Shown: positions 35,505-47,858 of the stretch, in pieces
Position numbering within the stretch: the first letter of the stretch is position 1
Layout of the letters: every line of letters begins with the position of its first letter
NCBI GenBank assembly: GCA_037176885.1
Contig: JAWWNJ010000094.1
Coordinates: 496,001 to 560,000, forward strand
DNA from: Favolaschia claudopus
Taxonomy: Eukaryota; Basidiomycota; Agaricomycetes; Agaricales; Mycenaceae
Direction of reading: 5' to 3'
DNA: 64,000 nucleotides
Made by a program: the position numbers and the translations under genes
The notes under the pieces: generated by a model
Told to the model about the DNA's origin: nothing
Seen by the model: the letters and a program-made list of their open reading frames with translations, nothing else
Databases searched by the model: none

Positions 35505-37287
35505 ATGACCAAAGGACCTCCGTCGTCTGCTGCAGGCCCTTCGCGTCCTCCGCCAATTCAGCAACAAGCCCCTCGCATTGCTCAGATCCCTAGCCAAGCG
35601 GCTCCCTCGCCATTTACTCACCCTTTGCCTAATAATCAGTATTACTTGTCTGCCCTCAATCCCGCCGACGCACAAAGACCCCAATATGTTGGCCAAACCC
35701 AGTGGTCCACGGGCTGGAATTCCGCATTCGCTCCCCCGCAGAACTCCCAGGTGCATGTACAACAAAGGAATCCAATTCCGCAGACGCAGTACGCCCCCGC
35801 TTCAGTGGCACAAACATCCCCTTACAACCAGCCCGTACGGGCCCGTTTCGCGGAGCCATACCCGCATTCTCGAGCACTCCCTACTAAGCTGCAGCAGACT
35901 CCGCCTGCGCCTGTCGTTGTTCCTGCGGCGCCGCCGCCGCGCGCCCAGACACCTCCACGCGTACCAACGCCGCCGCCTCCTAAGTATAAGCATTGGGACG
36001 GTGTTGTCAAAGACTTTCTGCAGAAAATAAGTTTCAAGCAAGCTCTGACGGGCTTTGAATCCGATATCCTCGTTATGAATCCGGATTTCGAGAAGGCTGC
36101 GGTGCCGGACGCGTTGAAAGATTTGTTGCAGGGAATCATCGTGCGTCCCTTTCTTTATATTTGTTATGTCTCTACGGGGCTTCTCATCACACTCGCAACA
36201 GCTAATTCAACAAGAGGACGTGCATCACCCTCTACCAGGCCAGAATCGCACATTGGAAGAACGCAAGCTTGACTATGTGCACACTAAGAACCCAGCGTCG
36301 CAGACGTCAGTGAGTTTTCATACCACGCCGGTTTGTCTCTTCGTGTTCATGCCATGCCAATACACCCAGATAACCAAGTCCATTTCCGCCTTTCTCGCCC
36401 AAAATCGAGTCAACAACGACGCTTCTAATCGCACAGAATTCTTGAAGTCTCTAGAAGAGAAAAAACGAAAACGCGACGACGACGACGGCGACGCGTCGCG
36501 GGACAATCCAGATGGCGGAGATGCACCTAGTGATGTCGCCTCCTCCTCTTGTGCGCGCACGGACGCGAAGGTCCTCGACCGCGACGCGCAAATGAAGTAC
36601 GACATCGCTAAAAATAGCGACGGACCACTGCGGCGGACGACGCGCCAGAAAACCAAAGCAGCACCCGATGTGCCAATTGCCGCTCCCACCACGACTGCGA
36701 CGCGCACAAAAACCAAGGCTGCGGCCAACAAGGACAAAAAGGCCTCGAGTCCTGACGGGTTCATCAAATCCGAACCTGATTCCGTTGTCGCAAACTTCGG
36801 GCTGGACAAAAGGTTAGGGAGCATCGAGACGCATTTTGCTGTGAATTATGGTATGTATGCTGTTTCCCGCATACCGTTCGACTTGTGTGTTTGTTCAAGC
36901 TTTCTTTGGTGTGTGTGTACAGTGCCTGCACCTCCCGATACCCTCCTAGCGCGACTCCAGTTCCTTGAAGAGCATATCATACGGTTAGAGAAAGAATACC
37001 CACCCTGGGCTGCTCTTCACTTCAATCAGCCGAATCGCGGGGTACGTCGTGAATTCGCCAACAAATGCTGAATAGTAATACTAACTCTGAACCAGTGGCC
37101 GCCGCCTCCACGCGCTACCCCGATAATCGTACCCCCCAATCTGCGATCGACTGTCACGTCGTCGACGACAGCGTTGCCGCCAGGTGTGAAGGCGAAAAAT
37201 ACGGGTTCGAGCTTGCAGAGGGCTGTAATGGATCAGGTGGCGATAAAGGAGGCGCGGAGCGATTTGGCTGGTGGGCAAAGGCAGTAG
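35505..37287 (+). CDS. MBIP-like protein (MAP3K12-binding inhibitory protein 1 family)
   Basis: The C-terminal block is the identifier: LLARLQFLEEHIIRLEKEYP, PWAALHFNQPNRGWPPPPRA, TPIIVPPNLR. It matches the conserved region of MBIP, which in animals is part of the ATAC histone acetyltransferase complex; the fungal role is unproven. Upstream come a Pro/Gln-rich N-terminus of about 165 residues, a short folded-looking segment (HWDGVVKDFLQKISFKQALT, DALKDLLQGI), a basic coiled region (FLKSLEEKKRKRDDDD), Ser/Asp-rich stretches and lysine/threonine-rich repeats with possible nuclear localisation signals. At least five exons; introns after GII, after ASQTS, at NY|VPAP and at NRG|WPPP restore the frame. 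The last codon before the TAG at 37287 follows RSDLAGGQRQ. Confidence 0.65.
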
Positions 37288-37448
37288 AGGTGTATACACA
37301 GTAATTGTACGATTTAGCGTTCCAATCTTAGATTTTCTTGTGTCTTGGCCTCTCGACGGCGCTATCTCCGTGTTTCGGCTATTTCGGATGACGCGCCAAT
37401 CAGCCTCGCAATTGACCTTAGCTTCAACTTAACTCTGTACTCTGTACG

Positions 37449-39738
37449 ATGTCCAAAGACATGCCTTGGAGGCCGAATTTATCCAACGCGCAAAGAAACT
37501 CAGGCTCCAAATTCTCTGCCGTCAAAGGCTACCTGGCTCAGCGGAACATTCCAACCTCACTGCAACGCGGGGTAGCCGCCGATGGGACAAAGCAGACTTG
37601 GAAAGAATGGGCGGGGCAGAAGATCTCTGCGGTCAACACTATGCGCGGTCCAGGAAACTCTCTCAACTCTGAGAGAATAGCTCTCTTTCCTGGATGGGCT
37701 GCACGGAGGTATCGGCAAGATGGGCTAGGGAGGACGGAAGGTCAGTTAACGCGCGTGGAGTCTCCCTGTGTGTTGTCGACTCAGGCAGTAGTATGATTTT
37801 CATATATAGAGGCGTTCGACATTGACCTGTTTGTGTCTGGCTTTGCGACTAGCCATCGACCAGCGGAGTTGGCTACGCGGTCGCAGAAAGCATTCCTCAG
37901 GCTTGCAAAAGGTGCGTTTTAATCTAGGTTGAATTCAGCGGAAGTGATCTTGGGAGCCGACGCTTCGTATGTAGGCTTCGCAGCCCTGCCCAGGCTAGAG
38001 GGCATCTCGGACGAGCCCTCGATGAGCAAGTCCACAGAAGACCTTCTAGCTTCCGTCAAGCTCCCGCCGCGCCCAACTGAAATCACCGAAGACTTCGAGG
38101 TTGAAGCTCTCGAGCGGCAATTCCGGAAACTCAACTCAGATAGAGAACCCTCCGTCGACAGTGACTCCGAAATCGACCTGACACCTTCCCCAATCGTCGC
38201 CCCCTCCACCATGCCCATAAACGACATCCGTCGGCTGCATCGAAACCTCGAGAGCCGAATACAGCCATTCTGGTCCTCCGTTCTCCCCTCGCGCGTCATC
38301 CGCATCAATTTATTCGCCTCCCCGCTAAAAAGCGACGACACGCGCCCGAGGCATAATACCATGGAGGAACAAGACGCGCTGGAGCACGGGCCCATAGCGT
38401 CGCGGGACGTCACGACCACCGTCGACGGCAGCTTCCAAGCGCGAATACGCATATCCTGGGAGGAACTGTGCAACCACCCCGGCGCGCTGCATGTCGCGTT
38501 CGGCGACGCCGCCATCGAGCACGAGTTGCTTGTGACCGCCAGGCTGTCCGCGGCGGCGCAGCTCCCCACGAACGCCGCAGAAACGAAGACGCTGCATGTT
38601 GTGCTGACGAATTCGCCTGTGCGCGTTATTTCGGATATTGATGATACGGTGAAGCTGTCGAATGTGCTGCATGGGGCGAGGGCGGTGTTCCATAATGTTT
38701 TCGTGAAGGAGTTTAAGGAGATTATCATTCCGGGGATGGGCGAGTGGTACACGGATATGTGGGAGAGAGGTGTCCGCTTTCACTATGTGGTCAGTTTCTC
38801 CTTCGTGATTGTGTGTTCGTGAATTTGACGTTGCTTCTCAGAGCAATGGACCGTTTGAAATGTTACCGATTCTTGCGGATTTTTTCGCTGTATCGCAATT
38901 ACCCCCTGGTATGCTCCCCATATGCTCCCGAAGCGCAATTTTTCAATGTGTTGTATAGGATCAATAAAACTTCGATCATATGCTGGTCGTTCTCTGTTCA
39001 GTGGTCTTCTCTCTGCTCCGGCAGCGCGGAAACGCGCAGGCGTGCAGGAGATCTTACACGCTTTCCCCGAGTCTCGATTCATCCTTATCGGCGACTCCGG
39101 CGAACAGGATCTTGAGCTCTATGCAGAGTAGGGTTTATTCTCCTTCAAATCTCGCTCGCTGATCAAAAGATAAAATTTATAGGCTTGCTCGCGAGCGCCC
39201 AGACCAGGTCCTCGCCGTATTCATACGAGACGTGGACGAATTTGGTCAGCTTCTAGAGGATCCGACAGGCTGGAAGGCTGTACTAGGCGCCGCTTCCAGT
39301 TCCAATCATCTGAGTGCAGAGAAATGGCCACGTAAATCGTGGTCAACGGCGCCATCGACACCTACCACACCCGCATACAACGTGCCATCTCAGAAAGGGG
39401 ACTATTTCGCGCAACCCCCGCAGCCTTGGACAGCAGAGCCGGAGCCGATAGTCGAGATGACGCCCAATGCCACGCCGCGGCCGGCCAGCTTGTATGCTTA
39501 TCCCCAGTTCCGCCGCGCAATGACACCTACGCCGTCGACACATTCGTCCAGTTCGAGCTCGACTACGGGGAGTTTCACGAAGGGGGGGATGAATGAAGCT
39601 GAGAGGAAGAGGTATGATCTGCAGCTGAGGGTGTGGAGAGCGAGGACGCAGATGCCGGGGCATGTGCCGCTGCGCATATTCAGGAAGCCTGTGGAGTGCG
39701 TGGAGGCGGAGGAGATTTTGAGGTCGCAGAAGTTGTAG
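37449..39738 (+). CDS. APP1: Phosphatidate phosphatase APP1
   Basis: Mg-dependent phosphatidate phosphatase of the haloacid dehalogenase superfamily, which in yeast acts at cortical actin patches and endocytic sites. The catalytic motif DIDDTVK (D-x-D-x-T) lies in SPVRVISDIDDTVKLSNVLH. Supporting blocks: GWAARRYRQDGLGRTEEAFD, IDLFVSGFATSHRPAELATR, RIRISWEELCNH, RAVFHNVFVKEFKEIIIPGM, SNGPFEMLPILADFFAVSQL, RSYAGRSLFSGLLSAPAARK, GVQEILHAFPESRFILIGDS and GEQDLELYAELARERP. The C-terminal 150 residues are disordered and Pro/Ser/Thr-rich. Six introns of about 50-60 nt place each block in frame. The start at 37449 is the first ATG of the conserved frame. Confidence 0.88.
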
Positions 39739-39990
39739 CGATGCGGAAGGAAAGATACCGATACCTCACGACAGATAATCTCCAGGGACTTTTGGGGTAC
39801 CGGTACTAGAAGGTACGCTCTAGCTATTGACATGAGAGATGGAGTTCAACGAGTGTAGCCCTTATAATATGTAACTTGTTGTAGCGAACTTGATTGAGTC
39901 CGAACTGGATACAAGGGTAGTACATGTAAGAATATCCTGAATTACTGTACACAACGAACTGCGCCTGGTTTCACAAACCACACTACAAAC

Positions 39991-40916
39991 TTAGTATGCG
40001 ATATTGACCCGCTTGTTCTTAAACTCCTCCCATCGGTCCAGAGCGTCCACCACAAAGTGCGAAACATCTTTCCTCGATATCGAGTACCCACGCAACTCTC
40101 CCTCGCTGACGCGGTACGCTTTCTTTCCGTTTTCGTCAGCGACGGATTTACCATCGGTCAACAGCGCAGGCCGGACGACGAGGATATTCTTGAGTGATCC
40201 TGGCTCTGGTAGACCCTTTCGCTGCATCCAACCGTCGTCTAGGATGGTTTCAGGATCCTTGCCGTCAGTTTCAGGGTTCCAGGGCCACCCAGCTGCGCGC
40301 GCGATGAACCACTCCATGGCGAGTTTATCTTTGTGTGGGGATGCGAGGACGATCCCGTAGAGCGGTTTGAGGAGGGTAGGTAACGCTTCGTGCGCAGATG
40401 GTGTCAGACCGGTGGACGAGATGACGACTATCTTGGGTTGGGGTCGGTCGGTGTGTTTAGGCATTGTGCAGAGAACGTTCACGAGGCATTGGGCAACCAT
40501 ATTGCCCGGTGTTTGCACGAAGCCTTTGGTGAGGTGAAATTTGGGATATGTTCCTGCAAGACATATTAACGCTGCGTTGATCAATTGTATAATGACAATG
40601 CTTACCGACAGAGAAGGTGACTGCGTCGACTTGAGGGCCAGCGGCTTCCCAAGCGCGTTGGGTGTCGGCTTCAAGGCTAGCATCACCTTTCACAAGTCGT
40701 ACATGACCAGATTTAATGAATCTTTGAATGGTAGCATCCTCGTCGAAAGCAGAGGGTGTTCGGAGAAGAAAAGTAACTGTTGCGCCTTTCTCTTGAATTG
40801 GGGATTAGACGAAAGTAGGCATGTAGAGTGACATTGAACAAACCGAGAAGACGAACAGCAGACATATACCCGATATTGCGCGAAGCGCCAAAGGCAAGGA
40901 CGTTCAAGGATGCCAT
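39991..40916 (-). CDS. NAD(P)-binding Rossmann protein (atypical SDR / NmrA-like)
   Basis: Cytosolic dinucleotide-binding protein. The N-terminal beta-alpha-beta unit is LNVLAFGASRNIGYMSAVRL, with the GASRNIG version of the glycine motif. It is followed after the first intron by EKGATVTFLLRTPSAFDEDA and VRLVKGDASLEADTQRAWEA, then DAVTFSVG. Three exons; the introns split LLEKG and SVGTYP. Downstream elements (IVVISSTGLTPSAHEALPTL, YGIVLASPHKDKLAMEWFIA, ILVVRPALLTDGKS, YSISRKDVSHFVVDALDRWE) are typical of NAD(P)H-binding proteins of the extended/atypical short-chain dehydrogenase group. The usual YxxxK catalytic pair is not evident, so it may be a redox sensor or isomerase-like rather than a dehydrogenase. 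Substrate unknown. Confidence 0.87.
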
Positions 40917-41563
40917 AGAGTGAGAGAATGCTGGTTGAACTAGAGGAAAGATGAGATGATATGAAGAGCTGAAACCCTGGCTTTTAAACTGTCGGTGAAA
41001 CTGCAGCAATCATTTGGACTGTCCGCCGCAGTGAAGCGCAACGAGTAACCTCACGATCGCAGCTGCTGAATCAGCCCGTCGCGCAATGCGGGCAACGTAG
41101 CGGGGCCACAGTCAATTGAACTGTGGACATGGTTAGTGGAACATGACAAGTTGAACATTCGTTTCGGGAAGCCGGTTCGGACTCGGTTCGGTTACTCGGC
41201 TCACTCCACGTAATCGTACTGACACTGAGGCTCGGGGATCTCGCATATCGGTAAACAGTCAACAACACTGGTTCAACCTTCACTTTCACGAGAGAGCCGC
41301 AGTTGCATGAATAACGAAAGATGTGGAGGGCATAGCTGCTCGTCATAAATATTCGATTAAATATTAAGCTGGTAACTATACATTCCGACACTACTTATAC
41401 CGATTGCAACACCAAGTATTCTAGTTAGCCTGTAGGCACGTACATGTACAATAATTTATACCCCAGATGGAGAGACTGTTGAAAATAATTTAGATTTCAG
41501 AGATTGGAGTACATCAGCCGCAAAGGGTTCGGTATGATTCTTGTACTCTGTTGAGCTGATAAT
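40917..41563. other. Intergenic, no gene seen
   Basis: About 650 bp between the SDR-like gene's start and the 3' end of the second Zn2Cys6 gene. AT-rich towards 41340-41480; no recognisable frame. Confidence 0.4.
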
Positions 41564-43537
41564 CTAGACGCAGGGCGTAAGCCTACGAAGCACCTGAAAG
41601 AGGTTGAAATTACCAATCAAAGGACAACGAGGACTGAAGATCTGCATAGTATTGGTCATGCTTGCTAAAGCTGACTTGAGGGCGGGGTAATCGGCCTTGG
41701 AGACGCTCGCTATCCACCCGCGAGTGGAACCGCGAGGATTCTTGATAGTAGCTATCCCGCGGATGATGATTTGGCAAACAGCAACCCAGAGTGTCTGGAG
41801 TGGTCGAGGAGGTTGAGCAACACAACTTGATAATCAAGGATATACGCACGCCCATTGTCGAATCGATATATTGCCAGATTTGCATATTCGGAATACGCTG
41901 GTTGACTGAAACCACAGCACGTGCTGCGTTCAAACATTTCACGATAGAAGGGGGATTGTCGAAGGCACTATGAAGTTGGATTACTGCCACCTGGCAAAGT
42001 GTAAAAGTGACGAGACGTTGACGGATGGCGTCAATTGGGCCTTGAACAGTGTCCGGCGACGGAAGCATCTGAATAATTTGAGTCAGCCCGTGTTCAAACA
42101 AAATGAACTGGGCATATTCTTCGGGATCGGAGAGGTCTGAAGGCACGTCAGCGTCGCCGCATTTAACTTTGAATTTGAAATCATACTTGTCCGGTTTCCG
42201 CCTGTGTGGCTGGCTCTCTCGAACAAGGCCGCCGCTTTCGCGTATTGCGCCGGGGCGGAGTTTGCGGCCTCAGAATTCGCAGCCATCGGGTCTTCAAGAA
42301 ATGTTTTCATGGTAAATTGGCGGTGAGGATTTATCGGGACGATTCCCTGTTGGAGATCGAACCAACATCCGGTTCGATCGAAAAAAAACACTCACAGACT
42401 CGTATACTTCCATGTCGAGCGGCCAAGGAAGGTCTATTTGTTCATCCAAGATATCAGACACACTTGAGGGCCACTGCATGAGCACGCTGAATATCTTGTG
42501 TAGCCCCACAATCATCCAAAACGCATTGACGCGTTCTCCTTGCTCAACTGCATCGTGAGTAGGCGGGAGAGCATAAGCATTCTTGACAGAATGGGAACCA
42601 GGAAGCCTATGCAATCCGCAACCGATGGCAAGAGAGGCAGCAGTATTGATACGATGCATCGATTCAAGGAATCGGCCTTGTCGAAGGAAGTATTGCGCCA
42701 GAAGGACTTCGCCTTGAATATTCTGAGTGACCTGATACGGCTGAATTGGGGCCACAGATCGAGCGGCTCGATTGAGATACTCGGTCTCTCGAGCTTGCAA
42801 GGGGGGAGAGCCGGATAAATGAATGCCGAATAATAAGATAGAGTTGAGGAGACTAGGGGAGATAGGCCGCGCCGGATCCGGTGAGAAAACCGAGTTCATA
42901 ATTCGGGGACCGTTGAGGAAAAACCCAAATTGCGACGCATGGCGTGCAAAGAGGTCCATCCTACAATACGCACTAAATAAGCCAGATATCTAGTTTGGGC
43001 TTTGAAGAACTCACAAGATCTTAACGACGTTGCGAGGGGGAAGAGCCGGTTTCCACCAGTTATCTGGAAGAGTTATCTGAATTTGAGGCTCGTCCTGGGA
43101 GCGGTTCCGGTTACGACTGCTCCAGGACGAAAATGAGCTGCCTGGGGGCATCCCCTCGACATGAGGCTCGTGTAGAACAACCTCGGGTGAGGTAGGCAGC
43201 GTTCCACCCAGCTGAAGAATTCTGCGCTCCAGGTTTGCGATGCTCGCTTCAAGATGTTCGCTTTCTGTCCTTCCTGAGGCGTCAATATATTCGCAATCCA
43301 TAGGGCGGCCGATGCCAGAGCATCTGCCGCACGCAGGGCGTCCTCCATCGCATTTCTGCAGTTCGAAATCAAAGGAAGGAAAATTGGGTACCATGGAAGA
43401 GTCTTACCACTTTGCGTTTCCTGCAGGTGACCCAAATTTCAGTGTTTTGAAACGAAACAAATCATATCGACCAACCTGCAGGAAATGCAAGCTCCACCTC
43501 TTTCAAGTGCTCTGTATGCTGGGTTTGATTTGTGCAT
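41564..43537 (-). CDS. Zn2Cys6 transcription factor with fungal_trans domain
   Basis: The first exons encode MHKSNPAYRALERGGACISC, and two introns split the zinc cluster: CISCRKRKVKCDGGRPACGR and CSGIGRPMDC supply all six cysteines. A coiled linker (LEASIANLERRILQLGG) and a Ser-rich region lead into the middle homology region: LMDLFARHASQFGFFLNGPR, ILLFGIHLSG, YFLRQGRFLESMHRINTAAS, IGCGLHRLPGS, EQGERVNAFWMIVGLHKIFS, PWPLDMEVYE, and near the end HSAFDNPPSIVKCLNAARAV plus TLWVAVCQIIIRGIATIKNP. The stop at 41564 follows an intron-retained-looking end (LIGNFNLFQVL), so the final residues are tentative. A nuclear regulator of unknown targets, distinct in sequence from the other Zn2Cys6 gene. Confidence 0.85.
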
Positions 43538-43573
43538 TGTGAATTGAACAACCAGTCTCTCACTCGTCGAACT

Positions 43574-43915
43574 TTATATCCTAGTTGAAAAACCCACTGG
43601 GATACTAGTCCTTCGGCAAGCCATGATCGCGTTTTCGCCTGACCAGATCACCTCAGTCACAGAGGCCCGGGGGAGAAGTAGGATGCTGTTCGAGATTGTT
43701 TCCCGCCATGAAGCGAAACAACCAGAGTCTCTTGCACAGACTTTCAACTTCTCGAATATCTTACGCGTCTTCCGAAAGAACAAAATGAGATGGTAGACGC
43801 TGAAACAGCGTTCCGGGATGTCTCCGGAGAGCAGAGTAGGATCGGTAAAGGGTAGTTGTAGAAGACATTTGTTGATTGTGGATCGTCGAGCGAATATTGG
43901 TTCAAGTTGAGACAT
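43574..43915 (-). CDS. Hypothetical 113-residue open frame
   Basis: Complete frame with an ATG (MSQLEPIFARRSTINKCLLQ) directly upstream of the second Zn2Cys6 gene on the same strand. No domain recognised; moderately basic with a hydrophobic patch (FSVYHLILFF). Could be a chance frame or a degenerate gene. Confidence 0.2.
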   Translation of the reverse strand: MSQLEPIFARRSTINKCLLQLPFTDPTLLSGDIPERCFSVYHLILFFRKTRKIFEKLKVCARDSGCFASWRETISNSILLLPRASVTEVIWSGENAIMACRRTSIPVGFSTRI

Positions 43916-43916
43916 G

Positions 43917-46900
43917 GTTCGAGTTGATCAAAACTTGATCAAATCGATCATTCTTTCATCACGGCAATCACGGCATACGCGGGCAAGCTCTCAAACCCAA
44001 CTCGCCCGCTCGATACTTCGCCTTAGCTTGGCCGTCATGGAAGCTCGTTTCTCGAAAGACGAACAACTAATTCTCTATATCTCAGTGGAAGTCTTGCGAA
44101 GCCGCCAACACAGCCTACCCGCAGGCTCCAACATATTGACTCATAGTAATTCAAGATTCCGACTCGGACACAAGTGACTCTCTCGAGGATAGCTATTCTG
44201 GTAGACCTTGCTGCGCTGGATCTTCGTATCATAATGTGGTAGAAAGGACTCGCAACCAGTTCGAGAAAAGCTTGTGAACTCCATGCATCAAACTCGAGTC
44301 TCGAAAGCGATATCACCCGGCTTTCCGCCGTTTCCTTCCGTCTCATCAAGTTCTCTCGTCGACGTTTTGCTATGTAGTATGCATTCTGCAATCATGACAC
44401 GGGGACAAAGTATCGGAGAGACAATCGACCTTGGCACTCATCAGAATCCGTCCGATATTTTATACGAATTGAAGGAGGTCTGCAGTACACAACTCCTCTC
44501 ATTCAAGTTCACGCCCAAATTATTCGGGACTTGACAGCGAATACCGCTTTCCATTACACATACTGGAAATAACCGACCAGCTCGACACATAGTCTCATCT
44601 GGGGCCAGGTGGCCAAGCGCTAAGGTCAGTTGCCATTGTACCCAAGATCAACCTTGCTGATTGTCAATAGCATTACGAACCCACCGTACATTGTGAAATC
44701 GAAAGAAGATATTCCGCGGCCTTACAAGCTCAGCGCTCATCTATTATGCTGGATTATTTCATCTGTTCGTGCATTGTCAGTTTTGATATGCTCAAACTTG
44801 ACTGACTCAATGTGACTAGTAATGGATCCATCTTGCATCAGTGTCACTTCTGCATCCCCCGTGCGGAATATTCCGAATGGATTTTGAAGCACCGCTCTAT
44901 CTCGAAGTGTCTCAGAGCCTAAATCAGAGCATAGGAATCACGCATTCCCATATGAAGGTTCAGACTCAAATTTTCAGCAACTTCGAAAGTCGTATATTCG
45001 ACCTCTTCTTTTTGGGGTAATTTCTGCGGTAAGATTCCATCTTCTGCACTGACTTCAGCGGAACATACATTTATGTCGCAACGCATCAACGGCAACCTCA
45101 TCCAACTGCTCACCACTCACTTGTGAAATGGTCTCTTGACGTACTTAGACTGCGGCTACCGCTGACAAATGATTTCATGATTGTGCTCATATTCATTGTG
45201 CCGAGGACACAAGCAACAATACAACTCCTCCGAGTGTCGGTTGAAGGCTCGATAATCTCCAGTATGTGCAGATCGACACTTCGGGCTGTCCCGATGGTGG
45301 CAATGCTGCTCTCCAAGTTCTCCGCTCGTCGCCGCACAAGTCGTTCGGATCCACCACTGTCGAAGTCTACGCACCGTTTAATACACTTAATTCATTTTCT
45401 AGGAAGTCATCGTGTGCTCGTGTCGTGTGTCCCGTGGGTTTGATCATGTTCAATCTCAGAATGCCATTAATACTAACACCACCGTTTTTAAGCTGTCCAA
45501 TCTGGATACAGCCACAGCTCTACCAAGCCAGTTCAATGTGTAGCCAGGCCCCCTTCGCGATATAATCGCTCGAGGCATAACATAAAATAAGAACTCAGCA
45601 TACTGGCGGGTGATAAACACCGACGGATGAACCGCCGCGCGTTCACAGACTATCATCGACTCCTTCCTTGCATGCCCACTCTAGATTATTCGCTGATCAT
45701 CATAATATTTGGCAGTTCGATACTTCGTCGTCCAAGGATTGTCCCAAAGTGTTCGATTTATCGACCTCCATTGATTTCCGGGCCATCCGAATCACAAACT
45801 GTCTTGCAATGTTGCGAGCTGCACAGTTTCTTCCGTATGTGTAACGTTTGTGAATATTCTTGGAAGTTTGAGGCTGCGAACTGTCAGAATGGGTCAAGAA
45901 GCAAGCGGCTACGTACCTCTCCCCGCTTCATCGCTCGTACAAAATTTATGGGGTTACCAGGCGCGCAGGTCATTCTTATCGTCGCAAACCGCTCAATTTC
46001 ATTTTAAAGTGCTGTGATGTGTTCAGAACTTCGATGCTGCGACCATTGGATCAAGACGAGTCCTAGTCGACGCACTATGTCGAAGAAGAAGAGTAGAAAA
46101 GCGTGGGATGCTATGGTCTCTATGGACCAGGGTAAATGCCTGACACATCGAGCGAATGTTTATTGAAATTGATATCTATGGCATTGTGCATACTTGCTGG
46201 CGTGGATCCCTAGCCCGGGTTACCCGAGTCGACGCGCGCCTACCAGAAATAAATTTACTTCTCGACCTGAGGGCGGACTAATATATCCCCACATACTGTG
46301 CCAAGCTGTACAGAAATGAAGTTCGCAGCAGTACCCCGTCGTAAAATCGTGTGCCATCCTACGGGCCCGGTAGGTTCTCACTTCCGTGTCGGCGTCTGAT
46401 CACTCATCTCCATTTTCAATGGCTGTAAGCTGTGTTATATCCTCCGCAAGTTACGCTGTATTATATATATATGTATGTTATTCCTACTGTAAACGTAATT
46501 GTGGATCCACCAGCGAAAGAGCGGGAGATTCAGTTGCATGATGATTGATCGCGATCCGCGAAGACTCGGACTCCGGAGTCTTCACTGAGAGTTTGTGATT
46601 GTGTTTGAGGGCTCACTAAATTGACACCAATAACAGTGCATGAAGCTTAATGAAGCATCTTAGTACGGTTTAATCTAAAAATCCACAGAGGTATCCTAAT
46701 AGCAATGTTCAAAGACTTTCAACCGTGGAAAAAAAACTCGGCAAGTTGCGGCAAGTGCTGTTCGACCGTGACTTGATACTGTCACGGTGTCACGGCTGCG
46801 AGCATTATTAATATTCACCTCGTCACCTCGACATTCATGAACACGGAGTTTCCGCTATCCACTCCGCCTTGCGCAGTGTTGTAGGGTACTCTCAACTCAT

Positions 46901-47858
46901 CGAGGCTAAGCTCCCACCGGAATGTTTGGCACAAGTACTACTGAACCCGCCTCGTGGAAGTTTCGTGGAAATTGGAATTCTTTGGAATCACTCAAGAGAC
47001 TAGAGTCAAATGTCCGTCCGTTATCGAGAACATTCCGGCCAACACCGCCCCAGATCCGACTCTATACCTGTTTTTCGTTCTGAAATTTGCGGAGGACTCT
47101 ATTTCAATAGACTGAGCACGCGAATTTTGATACGCTACAACAATTATGGATCATGGCCCACAATTGGCTTTACTTTCATGCAGTTTCATGCTGTGAAATT
47201 GCGTCTTAACTTCCTCGTCCCTGGACCTTGATGCGCTCTCCGTGAAGGACTTCTGTTATCCGTGATTCGTGAGTATTGGCACACAATCTTGCGCAACCTA
47301 CTCATCATGAGCATGACAGATCGCAAGCACGATGTCTTAAATTTGATGTATGGTGCTCTTCTGAAAACCGCCAGAGTGTTCGGGAAGCGGGGTGAAAACA
47401 GCGCAGTCATTGCTACATATACAGGTAGCATACGGGTTCATCTGCTGAGCTTTGACTTTGGCGGGATAGTGATCTGCTCAGACGAACTTGAACTCAGTTT
47501 CCATATCTAACCCTCTTCGAGAAGAAATCTATGAAATCCTTTCAATGCTTCTGAGTTCCTGTCACACTTTCAGGGCGACCAATAGGTGAGTTAGCCAAGT
47601 CTGTTCGCAGAAAGGTTGTAACTTGTGCCGGTGATAGCAGCGAGTGCTCGGTGGGAGGGTGGGAACTATAGGTTCTTCTCCCGCAAGAGTAAACTTGTAC
47701 AGAGAAGCGTTGCGGACGCCTTCCATCAGCAAACCCCACGATGTCCTAATCGAACCCCGACGCCTTGGAGCTATGATAGGTCGGCCACAGGGTGTTGGCA
47801 CTATAAATGCGGACTGTGTGAAGTATAGCTCTCCTAACTCGCCCCGTCCTCAGCTAAG
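43917..47858. other. Gene-poor region, about 4 kb
   Basis: Only short, poorly coding-like frames on both strands. No transposase, reverse transcriptase or tRNA pattern was recognised. The 46.0-47.0 kb part has essentially no frames above 60 codons, and includes short AT runs such as TATATATATG near 46465. It could contain decayed genes (44-46 kb), but I cannot name any. The last few hundred bases are the subtilase promoter. Confidence 0.35.
47802..47808 (+). promoter_or_regulatory. TATA box of the subtilase gene
   Basis: TATAAAT in GCACTATAAATGCGG, about 55 bp upstream of the start codon at 47859: a plausible spacing for a fungal TATA promoter. Confidence 0.5.

Noticed and set aside
44580..44640. 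GTGGCCAAGCGCTAAGG resembling a tRNA D-arm
   Set aside because: No matching anticodon or T arms follow within 100 nt.
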